IMG/VR virus record: IMGVR_UViG_3300044648_000391
Coordinates: 1-57,355 of that record
DNA length: 57,355 nucleotides
DNA from: a virus
Strand: one strand, 5' to 3'
Shown here: in pieces, positions 14,378 to 22,671 of the stretch
Layout of the letters: each line of letters starts with the position of its first letter
Numbering within the stretch: the first letter of the stretch is position 1
The notes under the pieces: generated by a model
What the model was told of the DNA's origin: nothing
The model's database searches: none
Seen by the model: only the letters and a program-made list of their open reading frames with translations
Position numbers and translations under genes: made by a program

Positions 14378-14462
14378 GCCCTGTTGGTGGAATTGGCAGA
14401 CACAGCGGGCTTAGAACCCGCCGTAGCAATACATCTCGGTTCAAGTCCGAGGCAGGGTACCA
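14378..14462 (+). tRNA. tRNA-Leu (anticodon TAG)
   Basis: An 85-base class II tRNA with a long variable arm and encoded CCA: acceptor GCCCTGT/GCAGGGT, anticodon stem GCGGG/CCCGC with loop CTTAGAA, T arm CTCGG/CCGAG. The 3' end overlaps the 3' end of the opposing gene at 14441. Confidence 0.95.
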
Positions 14463-14719
14463 GGTTTCTTAAGCCCATAGTAATAATTGGCATAAGTATT
14501 TAACACGCTCTTTCCAAAGATAAGGCCCGCGTCAAAACTTTCCCTCGGAAAATTAGTCACAATAATACTCGCCATTACATTACCCAGCAGGTTAATAGCC
14601 GTACCAACTGACTCCTTCTTTACGATTTCATGCAAAGACTTGCAAAGCACATCTCTGCGCTTTGCTTCTTCTGGTGTAACCTCAACCTCTTGGATATCGG
14701 ATTGAGACTTGTCAGTCAT
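14441..14719 (-). CDS. Hypothetical protein downstream of the HTH gene
   Basis: This is a 92-residue helical protein (MTDKSQSDIQEVEVTP...). ATG 14719 overlaps the upstream stop by eight bases; an in-frame GTG at 14734 is an alternative. A hydrophobic helix lies near residues 40-60. Its last codons run into tRNA-Leu on the other strand. No known family. Confidence 0.55.
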   Translation of the reverse strand: MTDKSQSDIQEVEVTPEEAKRRDVLCKSLHEIVKKESVGTAINLLGNVMASIIVTNFPRESFDAGLIFGKSVLNTYANYYYGLKKPGTLPRT

Positions 14720-15008
14720 CCTCCGATGGTTCACTTACTTCATTCTCAGATTCAGAGCTGCTATTACTCGATGCGTAATCCTTCCTTACGCTAGTCCAGT
14801 AGTTGTAGTCTTTACCTTCAACATTCAGGCTAGCAAGCTTCTTTGCCATTTTATCAGTCAAAGTAGTCCTGCCTTTTATGGCGGACCTAATGGTGCTTTC
14901 ATTAACGCCTAACTTCTCGGCTAATTGGTAATTTGTTAGCTTAAGCTCTTCTTTAAAGCTTCTAAGCGCATCACCTGGTGATATTGGTTTAATGTTATCG
15001 TTTGACAT
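14712..15008 (-). CDS. Small Xre-type helix-turn-helix protein
   Basis: This is a 98-residue protein. Residues 13-60 carry a helix-turn-helix (LRSFKEELKLTNYQLAEKLG, then VNESTIRSAIKGR). The C-terminal 30 residues are serine- and glutamate-rich and disordered (SSNSSSESENEVSEPSEDD). It lies directly downstream of rtcB and may regulate the leftward operon or the opposing accessory genes. Confidence 0.75.
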   Translation of the reverse strand: MSNDNIKPISPGDALRSFKEELKLTNYQLAEKLGVNESTIRSAIKGRTTLTDKMAKKLASLNVEGKDYNYWTSVRKDYASSNSSSESENEVSEPSEDD

Positions 15009-15026
15009 ATTGCCCCCTATTGTTAA

Positions 15027-16187
15027 TTAATACCCTTTCCAATTAATAATTGGTTTTAAATGCCTTAAAACCTTAACACTTGCCTGCTGAAGCTCCATAA
15101 CCTCAAAGATATTCTTGTAAGCCATTGGGCTTTCATCTATCGTCTCTTGGTTAACGGGTGCTACAATTCCGCGCATCTTATCACGAAACTCATCCATACT
15201 TATAATCTTTCTAGCCTGCCCTCGGCTTAATGCTCTGCCAGCCCCATGCGAAGAGCTATTGAGAAAATCTGCATTCCCCAAACCTTCTACTAAAAAGCAG
15301 CCATCTTTCATGTTGGCGGGTATAACACCCCGCTCACCCTTTTCTGAAGAAGTAGCGCCCTTTCGATGCAGATAAACATTAGGTTGAACCTCAATGCAGT
15401 GATTATGATTCTTGTTAGTCCAGAGATTCTTTGTAGTATCGTATTCAACCCCACAAATAATAAAAATGGCAGCCTCTACCTTCTTCGCCATCGACAATCT
15501 ATTGAGCAATGCAAACTTTAAGCAATAATCTTGATAAATCATGTACTCTTTCTTAATCTCTTCATTCTGGATAGCATACGTTGCCTCAAATCCCTTATCG
15601 AGACCCGATACAAGCTTCATAAAGCATGTACCTATGGTGTGACCAACCCCTCGTGAACCGCTGTGTATTACGAGCCAGGTTTCGTTCTTGTATTCAAGTA
15701 TTTCAATAAAATGGTTGCCAGAACCAAGAGTGCCCAGGTTTTTAAGAGACCTATCGTTCACTTGGCGTAAAAGCCCAGATAATAAATTGCAGGAAGACAA
15801 CTTATTAAGTTTATCTAAATCGTTTTGCATACCTGCTTTGAAGTAAATATTGTCTCCTGCCTTATTAAAACCACCCATACCCATTGGAATTGAGCGGTTA
15901 ACTTCTTTAAATAACGCCACCGCATTACGCTTAATGCTTTCTTGGGCTTTCTTGTCTTCCGATATCTTAACTGCAATCATGCCGCAACCAATGTCATAAC
16001 CAACCCAGGCAGGCACAATCGCACCCGTGGTTTTAATAACACTACCAATGGGTGCTACATACCCGCTATGCGCATCTGGCATTAGGGCTGCTTCTGTTAC
16101 AAAATCATGCGCGCAGCATTCGTCAAACTGCTTCTTGGCGCTTTCTTCGAGTGACGCTATGTTTGCGTGTATGCTTATTTTTTTCAT
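15027..16187 (-). CDS. rtcB: RtcB RNA-splicing ligase (GTP-dependent)
   Basis: This is a 386-residue protein joining RNA 2',3'-cyclic phosphate or 3'-phosphate ends to 5'-OH ends, using GTP and manganese. RtcB signatures appear in order: MPDAHSGYVAPIGSV, GYDIGCGM (metal-binding D and C), LGTLGSGNHFIE (metal His), HSGSRGVGH (metal His), and SSHGAGRALSR holding the histidine that becomes guanylylated. It is shorter than many bacterial RtcBs but all catalytic motifs are intact. A GGAGAC ribosome site precedes ATG 16187, which lies within the end of the upstream gene. RtcB seals exactly the ends left by ribotoxins and tRNA-splicing endonucleases, chemistry that Rnl1-type ligases cannot do alone. 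Confidence 0.95.
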   Translation of the reverse strand: MKKISIHANIASLEESAKKQFDECCAHDFVTEAALMPDAHSGYVAPIGSVIKTTGAIVPAWVGYDIGCGMIAVKISEDKKAQESIKRNAVALFKEVNRSIPMGMGGFNKAGDNIYFKAGMQNDLDKLNKLSSCNLLSGLLRQVNDRSLKNLGTLGSGNHFIEILEYKNETWLVIHSGSRGVGHTIGTCFMKLVSGLDKGFEATYAIQNEEIKKEYMIYQDYCLKFALLNRLSMAKKVEAAIFIICGVEYDTTKNLWTNKNHNHCIEVQPNVYLHRKGATSSEKGERGVIPANMKDGCFLVEGLGNADFLNSSSHGAGRALSRGQARKIISMDEFRDKMRGIVAPVNQETIDESPMAYKNIFEVMELQQASVKVLRHLKPIINWKGY

Positions 16188-16338
16188 CTTCTAGTCTCCG
16201 GTTAACCTTCTGCATTAAAACTTCTTTGACAAATGGCATTAAACTAACAGGTATTCGTATAGGTACTGTTCTTTCGCCATACCTTCCTGTGCCATACGGT
16301 CTACCAGAATTCTCCCTGTAACCCCCTAAACCTGCCAT
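16123..16338 (-). CDS. Hypothetical basic protein with a G.RENSGRP start
   Basis: This is a 71-residue protein. The opening GLGGYRENSGRPYGTGRYGE followed by TVPIRIPVSLMPFVKEVL resembles small phage proteins with a glycine-rich DNA-binding lead and a ribbon-helix-helix-like strand-helix. The C-terminus is strongly basic (RRLEDEKNKHTRKHSVTRRKR). It overlaps rtcB by 65 bases. DNA binding is likely; the target is unknown. Confidence 0.6.
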   Translation of the reverse strand: MAGLGGYRENSGRPYGTGRYGERTVPIRIPVSLMPFVKEVLMQKVNRRLEDEKNKHTRKHSVTRRKRQEAV

Positions 16339-16360
16339 ATTACCCCCCCCTTTTTTTAAA

Positions 16361-16489
16361 CTATATTTTACATTCCCTTTTAAGATGTAAAATAATTAAC
16401 CTGCGAATACACCCATACAAAAGATAAAGTTTATACGCTACAAGTATTGCGCACACTATCAGGCTAACCTCTGATTTAAATCCAAGCAT
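16361..16489 (-). CDS. Hypothetical 42-residue membrane peptide
   Basis: Starts MLGFKSEVSLIVCAILVAYK with one hydrophobic span at residues 8-26 and a basic C-terminal half (RRLIILHLKREC). AAGGA lies nine bases ahead of the ATG, and the stop of the upstream gene is adjacent. Plausible but unsupported by family similarity. Confidence 0.45.
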   Translation of the reverse strand: MLGFKSEVSLIVCAILVAYKLYLLYGCIRRLIILHLKRECKI

Positions 16490-16490
16490 T

Positions 16491-16715
16491 TTAATTATCC
16501 TTTCTTGGGATACGTGGGTCTAAATCTAAAAGCGCTGAAAACTTTTGGATATCACCACCAGTTTCAACATATTGTGGTAAAAAATAAATCAACCCCAGCA
16601 AGTCATTGATGGTATCAATCGTTGAATCATCCAAAGATGACAACTTATGTTCATTAAACAGGATTTCGTTGTATACCTTTTTTCGAAGCGTTACCAGTTC
16701 TTCTCGATTAGTCAT
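16491..16715 (-). CDS. Hypothetical 74-residue protein
   Basis: Helical protein (MTNREELVTLRKKVYNEILF...). It overlaps the start of the membrane peptide region and the end of the spanin-like gene, so it belongs to the same transcript. No known family. Confidence 0.6.
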   Translation of the reverse strand: MTNREELVTLRKKVYNEILFNEHKLSSLDDSTIDTINDLLGLIYFLPQYVETGGDIQKFSALLDLDPRIPRKDN

Positions 16716-16935
16716 TACTGCACCCCTTCAGTTTCAAGTTTTCTTGTTGACAAGCCTCAAGCTTATTCTCAAGTTCTTTAATCTTTTTCTTTAAAGATTC
16801 CACTTGCTCTAAGCAATCATTTTTAGCTGACTGCTGAGAAAAATACCCTACCGCAAATCCTGTCCCAAAACCACTTGAAGCTGAGCAGGGTATCAATAAA
16901 ATAACAATAGCTGCCCACACCTTAATAGACTTCAT
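16708..16935 (-). CDS. Exported coiled-coil protein, spanin-like candidate
   Basis: This is a 75-residue protein. An N-terminal signal sequence (MKSIKVWAAIVILLIPCSAS) is followed by a short linker and a continuous coiled coil (residues 38-68, QVESLKKKIKELENKLEAC). A cysteine after LLIP gives an imperfect lipobox. Small exported coiled coils of this kind include phage spanins, which fuse the inner and outer membranes at lysis. No partner gene is recognisable, so this is tentative. Confidence 0.5.
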   Translation of the reverse strand: MKSIKVWAAIVILLIPCSASSGFGTGFAVGYFSQQSAKNDCLEQVESLKKKIKELENKLEACQQENLKLKGCSND

Positions 16936-16951
16936 CCATATACTCCTATGC

Positions 16952-17027
16952 TGGCGTCCCCGAGGAGATTCGAACTCCCGTTGCCACCTTGAAAGGGTGA
17001 TGTCCTAGCCAATTAGACGACGGAGAC
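16952..17027 (-). tRNA. tRNA-Glu (anticodon TTC)
   Basis: A full 76-base cloverleaf on the minus strand, 5' GTCTCCG at 17027, with encoded CCA. The anticodon loop CTTTCAA lies on stem TCACC/GGTGG and the T arm is GGGAG/CTCCT-like with TTCGAAT. Very like the bacterial tRNA-Glu consensus. Two bases separate it from tRNA-Asp. Confidence 0.95.
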
Positions 17028-17029
17028 AT

Positions 17030-17105
17030 TGGCGGACCGTGTGGGGATTGAACCCACGACCTTCGACATGACAAGCCGGCGCTCTACCAACTGAGCTAAC
17101 GATCC
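17030..17105 (-). tRNA. tRNA-Asp (anticodon GTC)
   Basis: A 76-base cloverleaf on the minus strand with encoded GCCA end: acceptor GGATCGT/ACGGTCC, D stem GCTC/GAGC, anticodon loop TTGTCAT, T arm GTGGG/CCCAC. Discriminator G73 fits Asp. The anticodon stem CCGGC/GTCGA has a C-A mismatch at its outer pair and a G-T pair. Confidence 0.93.
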
Positions 17106-17114
17106 AGTTTCTAT

Positions 17115-17143
17115 AAAATAACACACATTAATTGAATATGCAA
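17115..17143 (-). promoter_or_regulatory. Sigma70-type promoter for tRNA-Asp/Glu and the rtcB operon
   Basis: On the minus strand TTGCAT (17143-17138), 17 bases, TATTTT (17120-17115), ten bases before the 5' end of tRNA-Asp. No terminator is evident before the spanin-like gene, so the downstream genes may share the transcript. Confidence 0.7.
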
Positions 17144-17249
17144 CTATTATTTTAAATATCCCTGAGCTGATTACCCGCTCTATTCGGCTCACGTCCGTAT
17201 CCCCCTAGCCTTTTTCGTGATATCTTAACCATTCCAATGGAAATAGGTC

Positions 17250-18842
17250 ATGGATTACCAGTATACGGATTTACACAAGGAGTTGTTGTTAAGGGAAGAG
17301 GCGGAAGGCTCGCTTTATTCTTTTATGCGTCAAGCCTGGCAAGAAATTGAAAAAGGCACCTCATTTGTTGGGGGGTGGTACTTAGAAGCGCTCTGTGAGC
17401 ATCTAGAAGCCTTATACAGGGGCCAAATTCGAAAGCTCTTGATTAACGTGCCACCCAGAACCACGAAGTCCATTACCTGCTGTGCCATGTTTCCGGCGTG
17501 GATATGGATTAATCAGCCTTCTACACAATTCTTGTGTGTTTCGCACTCTCGAGATTTGGCCGAAGTCTCGTGTATGAAGCATCGGTACATCGTGTCATCG
17601 GAATGGTTCCAGCTAAGGTGGGGGGATAGATTCCAGCTGATGCCGGACCAGAACCAGAAGTCCAAGTTTGCCAATAATAAGAGCGGTATTCGTAATTCTT
17701 TAAGTATTTTGTCGCGATTAACGGGCCATAATGCAAACATACTGATACTAGATGATGCAAATAATGCTATTGAGTCCGATGAGGAACGCGAAAAGAAGAA
17801 TATGCGCTATAGCGCGGTTCTAAGTACCCGGCTCAATAACCCTGACACCGATAAGATACTGGCCGTTGCGCAGCGTACCAATATGAACGATATCTCGGGG
17901 TACATGCTGAACAATGACCCGGATGTCACACACTTAATGCTGCCTTTGGAGTTTGAAAAGGCCCGAAAGTGTAAAACGATTATTCTGCCTTCGACAGCAC
18001 CTAAAAAATGGGAAGACCCTCGCACAGTTGAAAAAGAGCCACTATGCCCTACCAGATTTAACCCTAAAGCTATTGATAACTTAAAGCGCGGATTGGTGTC
18101 GGCTTACTTGATAGCGGGTCAATTGCAGCAACGGCCGGCACCTGCTGAAGGGGGTATGTTTAAGAAATCGTGGTTCCAGTGGTGGAAAAAAGATGTGCCC
18201 CCCAAAGTGTTCCACGTTATCCAATCCTGGGATACGGCGTTTAAGAAAGAAGAGAAGCGTAAATCTAATCAGAAGATATCTTATTCAGTCTGCACCACTT
18301 GGGGACTCTTTGATGATGAGCATGGATTCACAAACCTTATTTTACTGAACATGTGGCGGGAGCGCGTGGAGTACCCAGAGCTTCGAGCTGCTGCTATCAA
18401 GATTGCTGAAGATTATCGCTATAACGGTACCACCGATATTACGGCTGACGGCAAACATACACCGGATATGATTTTAATTGAATCTAAAGCAACCGGTGAC
18501 CCCTTAAACCAAGACCTTCGACGGGCCGGTATCCATACTACCCTGTTTGACCCAAGCCTCTTAGGCGACAAGATACGCAGAGCAAGCCTTATAACCCATG
18601 TGCCGCAATCCGGTAGAATCTGGGTACCCGCAAGGGCACCTTACTATATTCACCTAAAGCCATTTGCGGAAACCTTTGTCGAATGCTGCGCTAACTTCCC
18701 CAATGATGACGAATCCAAAGACGTTGTCGACACCCTGTCCCAAGTCCTTCATAAGCTCCTGAAAGGCAATGTTATTAAGCACCCAAGCGACCCTAAGATA
18801 GTCGAACGTAAGCAAGAGATAGTGCACTATGGTGTTAGGTAA
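17250..18842 (+). CDS. terL: Terminase large subunit
   Basis: This is a 530-residue DNA-packaging motor. The N-terminal ATPase has a Walker-A-like VPPRTTKS (residues 67-74), a C-motif region, and Walker B ILILDD (164-169) followed by acidic residues. The C-terminal RNase-H-like nuclease begins with VIQSWDTAFK near residue 325, and further acidic motifs (ITADGKHTPDMILIESK) are in place. Size and motif order fit phage TerL proteins of podoviruses and related siphoviruses. It is the first gene of the long rightward virion operon. No small terminase gene sits beside it; the DUF5681-like gene at 4223 is the best candidate. Confidence 0.95.
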   Translation: MDYQYTDLHKELLLREEAEGSLYSFMRQAWQEIEKGTSFVGGWYLEALCEHLEALYRGQIRKLLINVPPRTTKSITCCAMFPAWIWINQPSTQFLCVSHSRDLAEVSCMKHRYIVSSEWFQLRWGDRFQLMPDQNQKSKFANNKSGIRNSLSILSRLTGHNANILILDDANNAIESDEEREKKNMRYSAVLSTRLNNPDTDKILAVAQRTNMNDISGYMLNNDPDVTHLMLPLEFEKARKCKTIILPSTAPKKWEDPRTVEKEPLCPTRFNPKAIDNLKRGLVSAYLIAGQLQQRPAPAEGGMFKKSWFQWWKKDVPPKVFHVIQSWDTAFKKEEKRKSNQKISYSVCTTWGLFDDEHGFTNLILLNMWRERVEYPELRAAAIKIAEDYRYNGTTDITADGKHTPDMILIESKATGDPLNQDLRRAGIHTTLFDPSLLGDKIRRASLITHVPQSGRIWVPARAPYYIHLKPFAETFVECCANFPNDDESKDVVDTLSQVLHKLLKGNVIKHPSDPKIVERKQEIVHYGVR

Positions 18843-19066
18843 TATGCGTCGCTAGGCTTTGGAGAGCCTAGCGACAGTGGATTGGTTGATTGAAAGCTTC
18901 CATCCACCAGCCCGCCGGCTGCCATAATATAACTGAATTCGCTTCAAAGAACTATGTTGACATACCACTTTTTATATGTTAGCGTTATGGTGCTGCTAAT
19001 TCTTCTCCTAGCTGCAAGGGTAACTATTTTTGATAGTATTCAAACTTGCTAGGATAAATTTCGATA
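18843..19066 (+). promoter_or_regulatory. Spacer between terminase and portal with two strong hairpins and a possible promoter
   Basis: GTCGCTAGGCT (18848-18858) and AGCCTAGCGAC (18865-18875) form a perfect 11-bp hairpin, followed at once by GTGGAT (18877-18882) with ATCCAC (18902-18907). Neither has a T tract, so intrinsic termination is doubtful; RNA processing or attenuation is possible. TTGACA at 18957-18962 with TAGCGT 17 bases on is a weak promoter candidate for the virion genes. Confidence 0.5.
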
Positions 19067-21454
19067 ATGCCATTATATTCAAGCGACCCGTACCTGACGG
19101 AACAGGAGCCTCAGTATTTAGAAAATCCAGCCTATTTTGATTTCAATGTAGACCCATTACCGCCTGAATTACAAGATTTCGTCATCGGAGAGGAAGAAGC
19201 GGGTGAGCCTGAAAACTTACCCGCTGATGACGAGGTTTTTGACTTTTACGAGAACTTAGCTGAAAAGCTTGATGATACGACTTTAGACACACTGGCTAAC
19301 CGCTTACTAGAAGAGATTAAGGATGATAGGGCCTCTCGCCGTGATTTAGAAAGGGCTTGGGAGTTAGGGGTTAAGTATCTTGGTTGGAAGGTAGAAGAGT
19401 TCAGCAATATTCCTTTTGCGCGATCATCGGCAGCTTTTGATGACACGATGTCAATCGCGGTTTTAAATGCGCTTGCCTTGATTATGAATGAGTTGTTCCC
19501 CCCAGGGGGTCCGGTCAAGGGTGAGGTTGAAGGTATCCCCACGCAAGAAATGGATGACCGCGCCGACCGGGTTAAAATGTTTATGAACCTCTTTTTAACC
19601 AAGATTGACCAGCCTTATTACGCTAATTCTTATAAGATGATTCTGTACACGGTTATCTTTGGTTCAGCTTTCAGAAAAGTGGTGATGGACCCCATACTCA
19701 AAAGACCATCTCCCCGATTTGTCGCACCACAAAACTTAATCATCAATAATGAATCTTCTTCCCTTTTAGAATCTAGCCGTATCACCCATGAGTTGCCCTT
19801 GACCAAAAAAGAGATATTAATCAGGCAACGCGACGGCATTTATCGTCGTGACACCATACCGGATACGGACGAGAGTGATGATGATGACTCCTCAGTTGAT
19901 AAAACGATTAAGAATTCGGAAGGTATTAAAGATTCTCAGTTAGACAAGAGCAGCTCCTTTAAATTTTATGAATCCCATGTTGACCTTGACCCTTTAGATG
20001 TCAAAGACAACCTTTATGAAGAGGGTGATGACTCAATTAACATTCCAAGGCCCTATATTGTAGAGATTTGCGGCACTACCTCAAAGATAGCCTCTATCCG
20101 TCGCAACTGGGACCAAAATGATAACAACTTCAGACGTAAAGAATGCTTTGTACCTTACACATACACGCCAGGCTTAGGATTATACGGTGTTGGTTTAGCG
20201 CAATTAATGGGTTCTAATGCCATTGCATTGACTGATATTTTACGTCAACAAATTGATGCGGGTACCTTAAAGAATTTCCCAGGGGGATTAATTCAAAAAG
20301 GTTTTAGGATTGAGCAAAACAATAAAGCCATTGGTCCTTCTGAATTCTTGCAAATCGACACGGGGGGCGCGCCATTAAGGGATGCCTTGATGCTGATGCC
20401 ATACAATGAACCTTCTTCTGTCTTGGCACAACTTCGAAATGACCTAAAGAATGATACATTGTCCAGTGCGGGAGCGGCTCAACAAATCTCGCAGATGGCA
20501 ACCGGTAACACTTCAGAAGGTACTATATTGGCACAGATTGAAGTACAAAACCGTGTCCCCTCTGTTGTGCTTCGCTCCTTACATGATTCTTTAGGTTATG
20601 AATTAAGATTATTAAAAGCGCTTTTTGCTGAAAACTTTACAGGCCCTTATCCGTTTAATGTACCGGGTAATAGCTACACCATTACCAAAGAAGATTTTAG
20701 CGATAACATCAATACCATTCCGGTTTCAGACCCTAACATTGTATCGACAAGACAGCGCGTCATTATCAGTGAATTGGTTGTCAGAATGGCAAAAGAAGAG
20801 CCAGGGCTGATTGATAAGCGCGAAGCTTATAGAATGTTATTTGAGTCCTTAAAAATAGACAACATTAAGAAATTAATGCCTGAGCCGCAAGAGATTATGC
20901 CGCTTGACCCTGTCAGTGAAAACATGAACATGATAAACGGTAAGGGTGCAAAAGCGAGCATTGAACAAAACCATGAAGCCCATATTATGGCACACAGTCA
21001 GATTGCACAGATGATAGGCCAAGACCAGGCTAAGATGGCTTTATTGCAAGCACATTTAAGCGAACATCAAGCATTAATGTATTTAGTACAAATTCAGCAA
21101 ATGATGGGTATGCAAATGCCGGATGCACAAATGCTGCAAAACCCAGAAGTACAAAACCAAATTGCGATGATGGCAGCAAAAGCGGCTCAAGAAGCCCAAC
21201 AGCAACAGCAAGCACAGAATCCGCCACCATTAGATCCCAACATGGTGATGTTAAAAGATATTGAGCAAAGACGCGAGGAATCGCTATTGAAACATGAGGA
21301 CGCTCAGCTGAAAGCCGAGACTGAAGCTTATAAAGCTCAGACGAAGTTTGAAAGCGATAAACTTAAAATGGAAGTTGAGAGAGAGCTGGCAAAAGATAAA
21401 AACGAAGTAAGTTTGGAAATTGCTAGTATGAAACAACCCAATAAATCGGAGTAG
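19067..21454 (+). CDS. Portal protein (podovirus type)
   Basis: This is a 795-residue ring-forming protein at the capsid vertex through which DNA is packaged and ejected. An acidic N-terminus (residues 1-60) is followed by the helical portal core: LERAWELGVKYLGW, the FARSSAAFDDTMSIAVLNA segment, then a beta-rich clip and wing region around 200-400. A long helical barrel region follows, with a Q/M-rich stretch (about 640-720) and a charged coiled coil to the end. Position directly after terminase and the length support the assignment. Confidence 0.85.
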   Translation: MPLYSSDPYLTEQEPQYLENPAYFDFNVDPLPPELQDFVIGEEEAGEPENLPADDEVFDFYENLAEKLDDTTLDTLANRLLEEIKDDRASRRDLERAWELGVKYLGWKVEEFSNIPFARSSAAFDDTMSIAVLNALALIMNELFPPGGPVKGEVEGIPTQEMDDRADRVKMFMNLFLTKIDQPYYANSYKMILYTVIFGSAFRKVVMDPILKRPSPRFVAPQNLIINNESSSLLESSRITHELPLTKKEILIRQRDGIYRRDTIPDTDESDDDDSSVDKTIKNSEGIKDSQLDKSSSFKFYESHVDLDPLDVKDNLYEEGDDSINIPRPYIVEICGTTSKIASIRRNWDQNDNNFRRKECFVPYTYTPGLGLYGVGLAQLMGSNAIALTDILRQQIDAGTLKNFPGGLIQKGFRIEQNNKAIGPSEFLQIDTGGAPLRDALMLMPYNEPSSVLAQLRNDLKNDTLSSAGAAQQISQMATGNTSEGTILAQIEVQNRVPSVVLRSLHDSLGYELRLLKALFAENFTGPYPFNVPGNSYTITKEDFSDNINTIPVSDPNIVSTRQRVIISELVVRMAKEEPGLIDKREAYRMLFESLKIDNIKKLMPEPQEIMPLDPVSENMNMINGKGAKASIEQNHEAHIMAHSQIAQMIGQDQAKMALLQAHLSEHQALMYLVQIQQMMGMQMPDAQMLQNPEVQNQIAMMAAKAAQEAQQQQQAQNPPPLDPNMVMLKDIEQRREESLLKHEDAQLKAETEAYKAQTKFESDKLKMEVERELAKDKNEVSLEIASMKQPNKSE

Positions 21455-21457
21455 GTC

Positions 21458-22033
21458 ATGTATTGTAAACATCATGAAAATAGACGACAAAATGCCAGTA
21501 AATTATTCGGTATCAAACACGTTCATAAAAACGGTGGCGGTGATTTAGATGGTCCTCGTGTTCGAAAAAACTATGGGGGTATATTAGATGCTTCCCAGGG
21601 TCAACCAGCGGTTAGAGATGCTAATAGAATGCTCATGGGTTCTGCACAAAGTATGGGCCTTAAAAGAGGCGGTCACGCTCACTTAAGCAGCCATAAAAGA
21701 GAAATGCGTAAATTACATGATACGCATAGCATGAAAGGTTTTAACCACAATTTCGAGTCACGTTCACACGGCAGTGATGCCAAGGTGAAACGATTAGCAT
21801 CCCGTGCGCCGCATTCTAATGTAAAGGAAATGGGGATGAAAGCGATGTCTAAAGACCACTTTGATTTTGGCCGCGAAAAAAGCAAGGTTGAAAGACGTGC
21901 GCGCTTTAAAGAAGAGCCGAGAGCTAAATTTGCAGTTGGCGGGGCGGGTAAAATTCGGTTAGGACAAATGACATTGAGCGGTAAACCTATTCCGCCACCA
22001 GGGAAAAGACATGGTTCTAGAAAGTTTCATTAA
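21458..22033 (+). CDS. Basic histidine-rich virion-operon protein, unknown
   Basis: This is a 191-residue protein with high content of His, Lys, Arg and Gly (GGHAHLSSHKREMRK, KRHGSRKFH at the end), predicted largely unstructured. Its place between portal and scaffold suggests a packaged, DNA-binding or assembly role. The next gene starts inside its 3' end. Confidence 0.65.
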   Translation: MYCKHHENRRQNASKLFGIKHVHKNGGGDLDGPRVRKNYGGILDASQGQPAVRDANRMLMGSAQSMGLKRGGHAHLSSHKREMRKLHDTHSMKGFNHNFESRSHGSDAKVKRLASRAPHSNVKEMGMKAMSKDHFDFGREKSKVERRARFKEEPRAKFAVGGAGKIRLGQMTLSGKPIPPPGKRHGSRKFH

Positions 22034-22244
22034 GCATTATCTCGATAGATTAAGAGATAAACAGAATCTTTATAAAGACCGGTTTTTTAATGGAAATATA
22101 AAAAACTGGGAAGATTATAAAGAAACCAATGCAAAGCTTTTTGGTTTAAAAGAGGCAGAGGAAATGGCGCTGTCTCTTTATGATTCTATGGTTAACAAAG
22201 TAGATTTCAAGGAGAGAAAGATTGAAGAACCGGAGCGTTACTAG
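22011..22244 (+). CDS. Hypothetical 77-residue helical protein
   Basis: The ATG lies 23 bases before the upstream stop, with GGGAAAAG as ribosome site. Charged helices (IKHYLDRLRDKQNLYKDRFF). It overlaps the following gene by 23 bases. Function unknown. Confidence 0.65.
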   Translation: MVLESFIKHYLDRLRDKQNLYKDRFFNGNIKNWEDYKETNAKLFGLKEAEEMALSLYDSMVNKVDFKERKIEEPERY

Positions 22245-22668
22245 TTATATCGAAGATTTTGAAGAAATTGATGCAAAAAAAATTGTCGAGGAAAGTTTAG
22301 GCTTTCCCGCCATGAAGGCTTTTAGTAAAAAGTTGGTTGTTAAAATTTACGTCAGACCGGATGAAATCTCAACAGTTACAACCAATGACGGCAAAAAAAT
22401 TAGTCTTTACATGCCAGAAACAATCTCCGCACATGATAAATACCGAAGCTGCATAGCGCTCGTGATGGATGTTGCCAAGGATTGTTACATGGGCGAAAAA
22501 TATCAAGATTCCGGCCCTTATTGCAAAGTGGGGGACTGGGTTGTGATACCAAGGAACGTTGGGGTTCAAGAAAACTATAGAGGGGTTCCCGTACAAATCA
22601 TACCGGAAAACGCGGTCTATGCGGTTATTGAATGTCCAACACATATAGAACGTTTATTCAAGGAGTAA
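22222..22668 (+). CDS. GroES-like (Cpn10-fold) protein 1
   Basis: This is a 148-residue protein with a TTG start at 22222, chosen because AAGGAGAG sits at correct spacing and no ATG fits. The C-terminal 90 residues follow the co-chaperonin pattern: VMDVAKDCYMGEKY, then CKVGDWVVIPRNVG, then YRGVPVQIIPENAVYAVIE. The central KVGD..V.P and terminal strand order resemble GroES and T4 gp31. A paralogue follows directly. Phage Cpn10-like proteins fold capsid proteins with host GroEL; the assignment here is by pattern only. Confidence 0.55.
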   Translation: MKNRSVTSYIEDFEEIDAKKIVEESLGFPAMKAFSKKLVVKIYVRPDEISTVTTNDGKKISLYMPETISAHDKYRSCIALVMDVAKDCYMGEKYQDSGPYCKVGDWVVIPRNVGVQENYRGVPVQIIPENAVYAVIECPTHIERLFKE

Positions 22669-22671
22669 TGA

